64,000 bases of DNA from Agaribacillus aureus (GTDB lineage Bacteria; Bacteroidota; Bacteroidia; Cytophagales; Cyclobacteriaceae). The stretch covers positions 1,922,001 to 1,986,000 of the forward strand of contig JAUJEB010000001.1 of assembly GCA_030442055.1 (NCBI GenBank), read 5' to 3'. The translations under genes were made by a program, and so were the position numbers. Positions 35,761 to 44,670 of this stretch are shown in pieces. The stretch's first letter is position 1. Each line of letters begins with the position of its first letter. The notes under the pieces are model-generated. The model was not told the origin of the DNA and ran no database searches. It was given only the letters and a program-made list of their open reading frames with translations.

Positions 35761-36747
35761 CTAAAACCCACACTCGGAGGGCAGTTCTGCGGATTTATTG
35801 GCACAGTCGCGGGTACTGCTTTTGACCGTATGAATTTGCCTGAATTCACCTGCCAGCACATCATGGTAAAGAAAATCGGCGATAAGCGGTATGTATGCAC
35901 GTATGGGTAGGTCATTCCACTCGTGCCCGCCATTGCACCCGGTCACTAGATAATAGCCTTTTTGAAGCTCATCCAATCGATCTGCAATACTTTTTGCGCC
36001 GTGCAATATAAGGTACCCAGGTTTTTCATAATCACAATAATGATGAGGTGCAGTAGCATAAGGTACGAGGTTATCACAAGTTCCATGAAAGAGTTGTGTG
36101 GGAATAGCAGATGCTTTATTTATCAATTTAATATCGACGATAGCGCCTGCCATGCTAATAACTCCTCCATATTGAAAATCATCATCCAGTATCGCTTTTT
36201 CTTCATTTTGCCAGCTGGATTTCCAGTAAGCAGCATGAAGGACAGCTTCAGCGCCGGCACTGCTGCCGGCCAGTACGATTTGCGATTGGTCGATACCCAA
36301 TTTATTTTTATTTTCAATCAGGTATTTTGTGGCATAAGCAATATCGAGGGCCACAGATCTGAAAGTTTTTACCTTCACCTCTGCCAATTGATCGCAGCTA
36401 AAAGATTTTCCTTTCATTACCAAAGAATATGACATAGTAACCGCCACATATCCCCTTCTGGCCAACGCCTCGCAAAATTTGATGTGATTCGGATGATCCC
36501 GATTACCCCCGGCAAAGCCACCTCCGTGAACATACAACATCACCGGACGGTTTTTAGCGGTGTCATTTACGGGGGTAAATATATCCATGGAAAGTTTTTC
36601 ATGTCCTTTATCCAGGTAAACCACCGTCTCTTTTGTCGTTTTTTTAAAAACTTCTTCCAGGTAACGTTGGCCGGTTACAGGATGAGAGACGGAAAAAACT
36701 ATAACTGCTAAAATAAGGGTACTTTTGATTGGCATCTTTGCGTTCAA
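35761..36747 (-). CDS. Secreted alpha/beta-hydrolase (carboxylesterase-like)
   Basis: A 328-residue protein with a signal peptide cleaved near residue 26 (HPVTGQ). YVHGGGFAGG (about 72-81) is the HGGG oxyanion motif and LAGSSAGAEA (about 158-167) holds the nucleophile Ser of the GxSxG elbow; GGHEWND near 273-279 gives the likely catalytic His. The fold is that of BD-FAE-like esterases and feruloyl or acetyl esterases. It lies 105 bp after the GH3 gene on the same strand and 2 nt before the TauE/SafE gene, so it may deacylate a glycan handled by locus 2, though this is only positional. Confidence 0.82.
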   Translation of the reverse strand: MNAKMPIKSTLILAVIVFSVSHPVTGQRYLEEVFKKTTKETVVYLDKGHEKLSMDIFTPVNDTAKNRPVMLYVHGGGFAGGNRDHPNHIKFCEALARRGYVAVTMSYSLVMKGKSFSCDQLAEVKVKTFRSVALDIAYATKYLIENKNKLGIDQSQIVLAGSSAGAEAVLHAAYWKSSWQNEEKAILDDDFQYGGVISMAGAIVDIKLINKASAIPTQLFHGTCDNLVPYATAPHHYCDYEKPGYLILHGAKSIADRLDELQKGYYLVTGCNGGHEWNDLPIRAYIPLIADFLYHDVLAGEFRQIHTVKSSTRDCANKSAELPSECGF

Positions 36748-36852
36748 TTAATCTTAAAACGTATCCCGGCAATATAATCATCCATGCCCAAAATTGCATG
36801 TTTGATAACGATTATTCATACTGAACATACCTGGAACAATCCGGTCTTCATA

Positions 36853-39087
36853 TTATTCCACCAGGGAAAACGGGGCTGTCAGTACTTCTGCGGAATTACC
36901 ACCTACATACACCTTAAATTCCCCGGGCTCTGCCTTGTAACTCATATCCCGCGTGTAAAATGCCAGGTCATCAGTTGACAGACTGAATTCAACCGTTTTC
37001 GATTCATCGGGTGCCAGGGTGATTTTTTCAAACCCTTTTAACTCCTTCACCGGGCGGGTGACACTTCCCACCAAATCCCTGGTATAGAGCTGTACAACTT
37101 CGCTTCCCTGCCGCGAACCGGTATTCTTTACAGTTACCTTTATATTCAGGGTTTCGCCTGTGGTGATAGCTGTTTTGTTTACGATCAGATCTCCATATTC
37201 AAAACTTGTATAACTTAATCCGTAACCGAAAGGATAAAGCGGCTCATTGGATTCATCCAGGTATTTACTTGTATATTTATTGTTAGCGGCGAAGGGTCGG
37301 CCGGTATTTTTCATGCTATAACAAATGGGGATTTGACCCACACTTCTCGGATAGGTCATCGTCAGTTTGCCGGAAGGGTTATGCACGCCGAAAAGCACTT
37401 CAGCTATGGCCTGTCCTGCCATCGTTCCCAGGTGCCAGCCGTTGAGGATAGCGGGAACTTGTTCATCGAGTTGCTGAATCGTAAGCGGCCGGCCCGCCAT
37501 GACAACTGCCACCGTCGGTTTGTTTAATCCCATGATCGCTTTTACCAGTTCATTTTGCTGGCCCGGCAGGTCGATGCTGGCCCGGCTGGCGGCTTCACCG
37601 CTTTGAAGATAATTCTCGCCAAGGGCCAGGATAACTACATCGGCACTGGCAGCCACTTTTCTAGCTTCCTGAATATTGCCTGCGTCATGATCATAAAAGC
37701 CCACGCCTTTCGCATAAGTAACCTTTGCACCGGGCACCACCTTCCTGATGCCTTCCAACAGTGTCACCACCTTGCTAACATCTCCGGAGGCATGCCAGGT
37801 GCCCAGCAAGTCCAGCTGGTTATCACCCAGGGGGCCGATAACGGCAATATTGCGGACATCTTTAGAAACAGGCAGGACGGGCTGCCCTTTAAAATGCTCA
37901 TTTTTCAATAAGACTATTGATTCTTTTGCTACCTCAAGTGCATGATCCATCAACTCGGAGGAAAATAATACTTCTTTTTCTCTTTGTTCATCTAAATACA
38001 GATAAGGATTATCAAATAACCCAAGCCGCTCTTTCAACATTAATACCTTTCTCACCGCCTTATCAATCTCCTCTTCTTTAATTTCGCTGGATGCGATAAG
38101 TGTACCTAAATGTGCATTAAACACGCCACCCTGCATGTCCATATCTACTCCAGCCTTTAATGCCAATGAGGCGGCCTCTTTTTCATCGGCTACAATTCCG
38201 TGGGGTACCATCTCGTTGATAGAGGTATAATCGGTCACCACAAATCCATCAAATTTCCATTCGTCTCTCAATATCTCAGTGAGCAAATATTTATTTCCGG
38301 AGACTGGAACACCATCAATTTCGTTGAAAGAGGTCATTACCGTCGTCGCCCCCGCATCAATGGCGGCTTTATAAGGCGGTAAATAAATTTCCCTCAAGAC
38401 CCTGTCGGACATATCCACCGTATGATAGTCTCTTCCTGCTTGCGCGGCTCCGTAGGCAGCAAAATGCTTAACGCAGGCAAGCATTGTATATGGGTCTTTC
38501 AAATCGTCCCCCTGATAACCCCGTACTCTGGCCGCGCCAATTAAGCTCACCAAATAGGGATCCTCTCCGGCGCCTTCAGCCACCCTGCCCCACCGTGGAT
38601 CCCGGGCAACGTCTACCATTGGGTTAAAAGTCCAGTTAAGTCCTGAAGCGGTAGCCTCCTTTGCTGACAGTCTTGCCGTTTCCCGGATCAGGTCCAGGTC
38701 CCAGGTACAGGATTCTGCCAAAGGAATTGGAAAAATGGTTTTATGTCCATGGATCACATCATAACCAAACAATAAAGGAATGCCAAGATTAGTTTCTTCA
38801 ACGGCAATACGTTGTAATTCCCTGTTGTAAGCTACAGTGTGCGCATTAAACAATGCCCCTACCCTACCTGCTTTTAGCTCAACCTTATACTGATCATTTA
38901 AGGTAGGACCTGTTGTATCCCAACCACTTGTGTACAATGTCATTTGACCGATTTTTTCATCCAGGGTCATCACACTGATCAGCGAATCTATAAAACCGTA
39001 ACTGGCATCAGTCAAAATCTTTTCGGAGCGGTTTTCGCATCCCGCTATCATTGTGACCACCAGGGCCACCCACATCAATTGTTTCAT
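36853..39087 (-). CDS. GH3 beta-glucosidase lipoprotein
   Basis: A 744-residue GH3 enzyme with lipobox IAGC (Cys17). The TIM barrel covers about 30-360 with GEDPYL, KHFAAYG (about 207-213) and the nucleophile Asp286 in FVVTDYTSI. The second domain covers about 390-620 and the C-terminal fibronectin-III-like domain about 655-740. It is the usual full-length BglX-type layout. It releases glucose from the non-reducing end of beta-glucooligosaccharides. In this locus it would finish sophoro-oligosaccharides made by the GH144-type enzymes encoded 98 bp upstream. BglX-like enzymes in Bacteroides act on beta-1,2-glucan fragments, which supports this reading. Confidence 0.93.
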   Translation of the reverse strand: MKQLMWVALVVTMIAGCENRSEKILTDASYGFIDSLISVMTLDEKIGQMTLYTSGWDTTGPTLNDQYKVELKAGRVGALFNAHTVAYNRELQRIAVEETNLGIPLLFGYDVIHGHKTIFPIPLAESCTWDLDLIRETARLSAKEATASGLNWTFNPMVDVARDPRWGRVAEGAGEDPYLVSLIGAARVRGYQGDDLKDPYTMLACVKHFAAYGAAQAGRDYHTVDMSDRVLREIYLPPYKAAIDAGATTVMTSFNEIDGVPVSGNKYLLTEILRDEWKFDGFVVTDYTSINEMVPHGIVADEKEAASLALKAGVDMDMQGGVFNAHLGTLIASSEIKEEEIDKAVRKVLMLKERLGLFDNPYLYLDEQREKEVLFSSELMDHALEVAKESIVLLKNEHFKGQPVLPVSKDVRNIAVIGPLGDNQLDLLGTWHASGDVSKVVTLLEGIRKVVPGAKVTYAKGVGFYDHDAGNIQEARKVAASADVVILALGENYLQSGEAASRASIDLPGQQNELVKAIMGLNKPTVAVVMAGRPLTIQQLDEQVPAILNGWHLGTMAGQAIAEVLFGVHNPSGKLTMTYPRSVGQIPICYSMKNTGRPFAANNKYTSKYLDESNEPLYPFGYGLSYTSFEYGDLIVNKTAITTGETLNIKVTVKNTGSRQGSEVVQLYTRDLVGSVTRPVKELKGFEKITLAPDESKTVEFSLSTDDLAFYTRDMSYKAEPGEFKVYVGGNSAEVLTAPFSLVE

Positions 39088-39185
39088 ATTAAGGAATCTA
39101 TATTTTTTAATTGGAAAAGAGCCGGTACCGCAATTCCGGCGCGATTTTAAACATAACTGCGTGTCAAAAAGGAAATCTAAAAAAC

Positions 39186-40559
39186 TTATTGACTAGCAAA
39201 GCCCAGTTTATTTAACCCCACGTGAACCTCCGGCGCTGACATAAAGAGCTCCCATATCAGATTGCTGCGGTAATTCTCGATCATGACAGGAATAGGTCCC
39301 TGGTCTATGGCCAGGTAGCGCGGCAGATACCAATCTTTTTCCAGGCTAAATGCATCATAAGGTCCATATTCGCCTACCAGTGAATCTGCTTCCTGATAAA
39401 GAAAGCGAAGCATACGCATACTTTCTTCCGGGGTATATGGAAAAGATGACAATGCTGCCGTAGGTGAGATGACACTGATATCCTGGTTGGGTTTATGAGC
39501 GGCGTAACCTCTGGGCGAATAACTGGAAGTGAGCCCCCACAGGTTTTCTCCGTATCCTTTAAATCCATGTGGATTGGCGACGCAGTGCTTGTAATGAATT
39601 AACGCGTGATTTTGATTTAGTGTCCAATAATCCGCATACCGATCTTGCAATTTTCTCGGATCAAGCCCTAAATAGGAATAATGCGCCCAAAACAACGGGC
39701 CGACCGGATCATTGTTGGTTTCATAATGATTTAAAACGGTCTGTAATCCATAATAGACGGTGTCTTCGGCAATAATGCCGCCCCGGGCCCATCCCTCGTG
39801 GTATACTTCCGGCCTGATACTGTGCGTAGGAGACCCTGCGGCAAGCACGTACATGATCAGACATTCGTTGTATCCTCTTACATCGAAATCTTTTTCCCAA
39901 CCATAATTGGGCGACCAGTGCCAGTAGAGCACATTTTGTCCTTCCTGTGTATGCCAGTCAAATTCAATTTCTTTCCAGAGCTTGTTGATCCGGTCAATGA
40001 GGGCCGCTTCCCGCTCATCTTCCCTGTTAAGATACTGTCGTACCACCAAAAGCCCCTGAGCCAAAAAGGAAGTTTCCACCAGGTCGCCACCATCGTCTTT
40101 TTTACTAAAGGGTTTTGTTTTACCGGTATCACCATACCACCAATGGGGCCACACGCCGTGATAACGATCGGCGGTTTCCAAAAAATGCAATACCTTTTCA
40201 AACCTTTCGATACCTTGCTGGCGGGAGATGAAGCCCCGCTCTATGCCTACCACCATGGCCATCAGCCCAAAACCCGAGCCTCCGGAGGTAACAACATTCT
40301 TATCATTTTGGGGATAGACATTGTCCATATGAATACGCTCTCTGCCCATCCCACTCACCGGCTCGGCACCATCCCAGAAATAATTAAATGTTTGGAATTG
40401 TACTAAGGTAAGTAGAGAATCATCAGATATAGACGAAGCCGTGGTCACAGCAACCGTTTCGGCTTCCTGCCTTGATTGCGGTCCACAGGCACATAGCCCA
40501 AACAAGATACCAAACAATGGTACAGTGAGGCGGTGGTAATTCTGTAATAGTCGTGTCAT
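39186..40559 (-). CDS. GH144-type (glycoamylase Pfam) lipoprotein glucanase
   Basis: A 457-residue lipoprotein (signal ending LCAC). Residues about 45-455 form an (alpha/alpha)6 barrel with the family markers TFNYFWDGAEPVSGMGRER, SGGSGFGLMA, KKDDGGDLVETSF and LAIDQGPIPVMIENYRS. The Pfam name glycoamylase is misleading; characterised members (GH144, e.g. from Chitinophaga) are beta-1,2-glucanases. It starts 5 bp after the larger paralogue at 40565, so the pair is cotranscribed. Endo- or exo-action on beta-1,2-glucan is the best prediction; cyclic glucan of other bacteria would be a natural source. Confidence 0.85.
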   Translation of the reverse strand: MTRLLQNYHRLTVPLFGILFGLCACGPQSRQEAETVAVTTASSISDDSLLTLVQFQTFNYFWDGAEPVSGMGRERIHMDNVYPQNDKNVVTSGGSGFGLMAMVVGIERGFISRQQGIERFEKVLHFLETADRYHGVWPHWWYGDTGKTKPFSKKDDGGDLVETSFLAQGLLVVRQYLNREDEREAALIDRINKLWKEIEFDWHTQEGQNVLYWHWSPNYGWEKDFDVRGYNECLIMYVLAAGSPTHSIRPEVYHEGWARGGIIAEDTVYYGLQTVLNHYETNNDPVGPLFWAHYSYLGLDPRKLQDRYADYWTLNQNHALIHYKHCVANPHGFKGYGENLWGLTSSYSPRGYAAHKPNQDISVISPTAALSSFPYTPEESMRMLRFLYQEADSLVGEYGPYDAFSLEKDWYLPRYLAIDQGPIPVMIENYRSNLIWELFMSAPEVHVGLNKLGFASQ

Positions 40560-40564
40560 AATTG

Positions 40565-42532
40565 CTAAAAAGTAAACCCAAGTTTGGTCAGGCCTGATTG
40601 CACTTCAGGCGCGGACATAAATAAATTCCAGATCAGGCCGCTGCGATGGTTTTCAATCATAATGATAATAGGTCCCTGATCGATAGCCAGGAAGGAGTCA
40701 GCCACCCACTCCCTTGTAAAGTTAAAGGCATCATAAAAACCATATGTCCCCCAAAGTCTATCTCCTAAAATATAATAAAAATGCTCAATAGCATCAATCG
40801 AATATTCGGGGGTATAAGGTATAGACGAAATTGCCGCTGTCGGTGTAATGACCCCAAGGTCGTTACCAGGAGAATGAGCGGAATAACCCTCATGATTATC
40901 ACTGGCGGTAAGCCCCCAGCAGTCTGCAGAATAGCCCACGTAGTTATTGGGATTGCTGATACACCACTCCCGGTTAATTAAGGAGTGATTTACATTTTGC
41001 TCCCAATAATTGGCATATTGATCTGATAAATTTCGAGGGTCGAGGCCTAAAAACGAATAATGCGCAAAAAACAAAGGTCCCCCAAAGTCAAAACCCAGGG
41101 GTAAGTTAATACCCAGATAATTATTCCCATTGGTGATATCCCCGTTTCGAGCCCATCCCTGATGGTAGACATCCGCCGCTATCGGAAAAGTGGGGGACCC
41201 GGCAGCCAGAATGTAAACGATCAACGCTTCGTTGTATCCGCTGATGCGATGATTCTTTTCCCAATCAAAGTTTGGAGACCAATGCCAGTACAATACGTTT
41301 TGCCCTTTCTGGGTATACCAGCTCCACTCAATGGTTTCCAATAAATTATTAATTTTATCGATTAATGATGACTCTGCGGGATCGTTGGCATCGAGATATT
41401 GTCTTACGGCAATTAAACCCTGGGCCATAAAAGCTGTTTCCACCAAATCACCACCGTCGTCGTTCTGGCTGAAAGGAACGGCATCGCCAGTTGTTCCGTT
41501 TAGCCAATGAGACCAGGCACCGTGAAATCTATCCGCCTTGTCGCCCAGAAAATTTACGATTTTCTCCAGTCGCGCCGTTCCTTCAGCCCGGGTGACAAAA
41601 CCTCTTTCTATGCCAACAATAATGGCCATCAATCCAAATCCCGAGCCGCCTGAAGTGACTGTTTCCCCGGAGGTGTTTCTTTCTCTGGTAAGTCCGCTTA
41701 CGGGATGTCCGAAATCCCAGAAGTATTTAAAAGTTTGTTGCTGTACCAGGGTAAGGAGCTCTTCTTCAGGAATTAGCGGAAACTTGGGGGTTGGATCTAT
41801 GCTGGTATAAAAATTAAGCGAATAGGTTGAAAAGCCTTCCCCACTCGCACCAGTTAAGGATTCGGCAAGTGTGAATTCATATTTAGCAAGGTAATTCAGG
41901 TCATTTGATGCAGTCACCCTGATAGTTTGATCATTGTTTGAAAAAGCAATATCAATACCTGCCGCATCCGGTCCCGAAAGCTCAGCGGCACTTTCAAACG
42001 AACTTTTATCAACCGGAATGGAAAAGTCAAAAATCATTTCAAAATCCGGTGGTATATTGATAGCTGTGTTCTGATTGGTTACATCTATCCCATCAATATG
42101 CGCTGAAAGTATTGTTAACTCCCCCAATACCGTTTTAAAACTGATTTCCCTGGTTTCAAAATGCTGTCCTCCTGCACCCTTCAATAAATTGGATACACTT
42201 AGCGTATAGACAGTGTTGTTGCCCAACGGCCCTATGGGAGAAACAACTATATTTTTATCCTGAGATGAAAAATTGAGATTAATGTCAACCGTTTGCTTTT
42301 CATCACGAAGGGAGATGGCACTTGCGGCGGTAGATTGGTCTATCGGATTTGAAAATACCAGGGAAATGTTTCGATCCACCGGCAGGTCTTCACTTGTTCC
42401 GTTATTGTCAATTTCCATTGAACCCACAAAAATTTGCATCAGCTCCAGGTTACGGATGTCCGGATCATTTTCCTTGCAACCAAGCAAGATACCAGCGAGC
42501 ACTAAGAAAACAGATAGTTTATTGACAGTCAT
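40565..42532 (-). CDS. GH144-type glucanase with N-terminal Ig-like domains
   Basis: A 655-residue lipoprotein (lipobox ILLGC, Cys19). Residues about 28-250 hold two Big_5/SbsA-type Ig-like domains (DRNISLVFSNPID, AINIPPDFEMIFDFSIPVD). Residues about 260-655 hold the same catalytic barrel as the gene downstream (TFKYFWDFGHPVSGLTRER, SQNDDGGDLVETAF, LAIDQGPIIIMIENHRSG). The Ig-like part probably spaces the enzyme from the membrane, so this copy may act on polymer at the surface while the shorter copy works on fragments. The two are clear paralogues in tandem, 5 bp apart. Confidence 0.85.
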   Translation of the reverse strand: MTVNKLSVFLVLAGILLGCKENDPDIRNLELMQIFVGSMEIDNNGTSEDLPVDRNISLVFSNPIDQSTAASAISLRDEKQTVDINLNFSSQDKNIVVSPIGPLGNNTVYTLSVSNLLKGAGGQHFETREISFKTVLGELTILSAHIDGIDVTNQNTAINIPPDFEMIFDFSIPVDKSSFESAAELSGPDAAGIDIAFSNNDQTIRVTASNDLNYLAKYEFTLAESLTGASGEGFSTYSLNFYTSIDPTPKFPLIPEEELLTLVQQQTFKYFWDFGHPVSGLTRERNTSGETVTSGGSGFGLMAIIVGIERGFVTRAEGTARLEKIVNFLGDKADRFHGAWSHWLNGTTGDAVPFSQNDDGGDLVETAFMAQGLIAVRQYLDANDPAESSLIDKINNLLETIEWSWYTQKGQNVLYWHWSPNFDWEKNHRISGYNEALIVYILAAGSPTFPIAADVYHQGWARNGDITNGNNYLGINLPLGFDFGGPLFFAHYSFLGLDPRNLSDQYANYWEQNVNHSLINREWCISNPNNYVGYSADCWGLTASDNHEGYSAHSPGNDLGVITPTAAISSIPYTPEYSIDAIEHFYYILGDRLWGTYGFYDAFNFTREWVADSFLAIDQGPIIIMIENHRSGLIWNLFMSAPEVQSGLTKLGFTF

Positions 42533-42615
42533 GGTAAATCAGGATAGTGTTGTTCCACAAGATCTATTTGAATCCGGGAGAGCCGAGTCTTTATTTAGCC
42601 CAACGTTTCATGACC

Positions 42616-42646
42616 ACATCAACTCACCCCTGGAGGGGTTAGTTGA
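42616..42646. repeat. Solo palindrome related to the 26 kb repeat family
   Basis: TCAACT-C-ACCCCT, GG, AGGGGT-T-AGTTGA forms a 12-bp stem with one mismatch. The first 16 bp (ACATCAACTCACCCCT) are identical to 26256-26271 in repeat unit 1. It lies in the 223-bp gap between the LamG protein gene and the GH144 gene. Confidence 0.7.
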
Positions 42647-42755
42647 CGGGTCAGCCACTACGGCGAATAAATCAGGTCCAAAATTCAAACGTAATAACGC
42701 TCGGAGCACAACACTTTCATTTCATATATTGCTTTCTAATTAATCTTTGTTAAAA

Positions 42756-44537
42756 TTAAGATTCAGCATTGAAAATATCCAGGATTTCCTGCGGTGTAAG
42801 GGTTTTGTTAAACAACCGAAGTTCATCCATTAAACTATTATCAGACTTGTGATTCCACTCTGTAAATCGCGGAGCGCCGGACATGATCGAAAGCACGTCG
42901 CAACCTGTCCAATCTATGCCGTCAAAGCTGCTAAGCTGAACCTCAACACCATTGATGTAAACAATCGCTTCAGTGCCAGAGATGGTAAAGGCATAGTGTA
43001 CCCATTCTCCGGCTGTAGGATCCACATCGGCATCGGCGCCACCGTCTACCCAGGTATCGGCTGAACCGTTTCCGGCGTTTAGTTTCACTCTTTGCATACC
43101 ACTGGCATCTTCACGGAAAAATCTGAACCCACTGGTACGCAGATTTTGCACATCCGGAAAATCGGCGTTATCTACGTCGGGCGGGCCCATTACCAGGATC
43201 CCTGCCCGGTCGGGATCGGCATCCAATTTCATCCAAAATACGGCGCTGAATTCAGCACTTTGCAGCCCGTCCGCAGGAAATGTAAGATAGGCGTCGGCGG
43301 CACCGGCATAGGCCCGGCCTACTTTACCATCTGCAAAGCCCGGAGATCCTACCTCAGTTGCTGCGGTACCGCTTACAAGCTCTGTATTGTCGTCTTCAAA
43401 TGGCATGTAAAATACCTCCCCGTCATATTTCGGTGTGTAGCCGGGCGCATTGCCCGATTCTACCTGATAAATATTCTGGATTTCAGACAGGGACAGCGCT
43501 TTATCAAACAGGCGCAACTCATCCATAAAGCTGTTGTCTGATAAATGATTCCAACCGGTAAAACGCGGAGCGCCGGACATGATAGACAATACATCACAAT
43601 CAGTCCAGTCCACGCCCACAAAATCTCCCTTGGTCGCCTCTATTCCGTTAATATACACGGCGGCCTCCGTATCCGAAATGGTAAAGGCAAAATGCGCCCA
43701 CTCATCGGCTGTAGGGTCGACATCAGCGGCATTGCCGCCATCAAACCAGCTGTCGCCGTCCCCACGCCCAACATTCAATTTAAAACGCTGCATGCCACCG
43801 GCATTTTCACGGAAGAAACGGAAGCCGGAGGTTCTGTTGTTCATGTTTGTTGGATTGTCCGGATCCGTTGGGCCAATCACCAACACGCCTGCCCGATCCG
43901 GAACGGCATTTACCTTCATCCAGAAAACAGCACTAAATTCGTTTTTTAGCAGTCCGTCGGTAGGAAAAGTAAGGTAAGAATCGCCGGCGCCGGCGTAGGC
44001 ATTCAGTCCCTGCACACTTTCACCCGCAAAACCAGGATTACCTACGGTGGTTGCATTTTGAAAACTAACCAGGTCCAGATAATCACCGTCAAATGGCAAA
44101 TAAAAAATCTCGCCATCATATAGGGGAACATATGGCAGCGCTTTGTTAAAGTTTACCGATTCTGAAGTACTTTTCCCATCGACATCTGTGGCAGTAATCG
44201 TCAATACATGGTCTCCATTGGTTACATTATCATATAAATGCTCCAGAATTGCCTTTCGATAATCCGGGAATTTATCAAAGCCAGTGATCTCAGTCCCATC
44301 CAACTTGACTGATATCGTATTTATCTCAATGTCATCCGTAACTTCAAACTGAATATTGATTGAGGTCACGGGTTCCGGTACTTGCAACTGTGTTCCTTCC
44401 AATGGGAATTTAATCGTTATCTGCGGAGCCGTTTCGTCTGGCCCCGGATCCACGGCAGAGATATCATCAATGTACCCTTCGTTACATCCTAATGCAAGGA
44501 AGAGGGTTCCGACAAATAATAGTTTGAATATTTTCAT
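42756..44537 (-). CDS. Surface glycan-binding lipoprotein with two tandem LamG-like domains
   Basis: A 593-residue lipoprotein (LALGC, Cys18). An Ig-like domain lies at about 35-130, and two concanavalin/LamG-like domains at about 138-355 and 368-590 are close copies of each other, sharing TSGFRFFRE, DVDPTA.EW, CDVLSIMSGAPRFT and LMDELRLF-type segments. No catalytic motif is seen. Its place directly after susCD and before the glucanases is that of a surface glycan-binding protein, so it probably captures the glucan chain. The gene lies 133 bp after susD. Confidence 0.85.
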   Translation of the reverse strand: MKIFKLLFVGTLFLALGCNEGYIDDISAVDPGPDETAPQITIKFPLEGTQLQVPEPVTSINIQFEVTDDIEINTISVKLDGTEITGFDKFPDYRKAILEHLYDNVTNGDHVLTITATDVDGKSTSESVNFNKALPYVPLYDGEIFYLPFDGDYLDLVSFQNATTVGNPGFAGESVQGLNAYAGAGDSYLTFPTDGLLKNEFSAVFWMKVNAVPDRAGVLVIGPTDPDNPTNMNNRTSGFRFFRENAGGMQRFKLNVGRGDGDSWFDGGNAADVDPTADEWAHFAFTISDTEAAVYINGIEATKGDFVGVDWTDCDVLSIMSGAPRFTGWNHLSDNSFMDELRLFDKALSLSEIQNIYQVESGNAPGYTPKYDGEVFYMPFEDDNTELVSGTAATEVGSPGFADGKVGRAYAGAADAYLTFPADGLQSAEFSAVFWMKLDADPDRAGILVMGPPDVDNADFPDVQNLRTSGFRFFREDASGMQRVKLNAGNGSADTWVDGGADADVDPTAGEWVHYAFTISGTEAIVYINGVEVQLSSFDGIDWTGCDVLSIMSGAPRFTEWNHKSDNSLMDELRLFNKTLTPQEILDIFNAES

Positions 44538-44670
44538 TTGTTTATTTTTTTATTGATCAGATGGAACCTGTGTTGTTTATCATAATCATTAAGCGCATAA
44601 CAAAATGATTGTAGTAAACATGTCGGTTTCATGTTATCTAAATTCTTGTTTCTTAATTTGACGCTTCCTT

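Noticed and set aside
39186-42532. Starch-directed glucoamylases
   Set aside because: The Pfam name suggests this, but the motifs fit the GH144-type group, and no alpha-amylase, SusR or GH13/GH97 gene is nearby.
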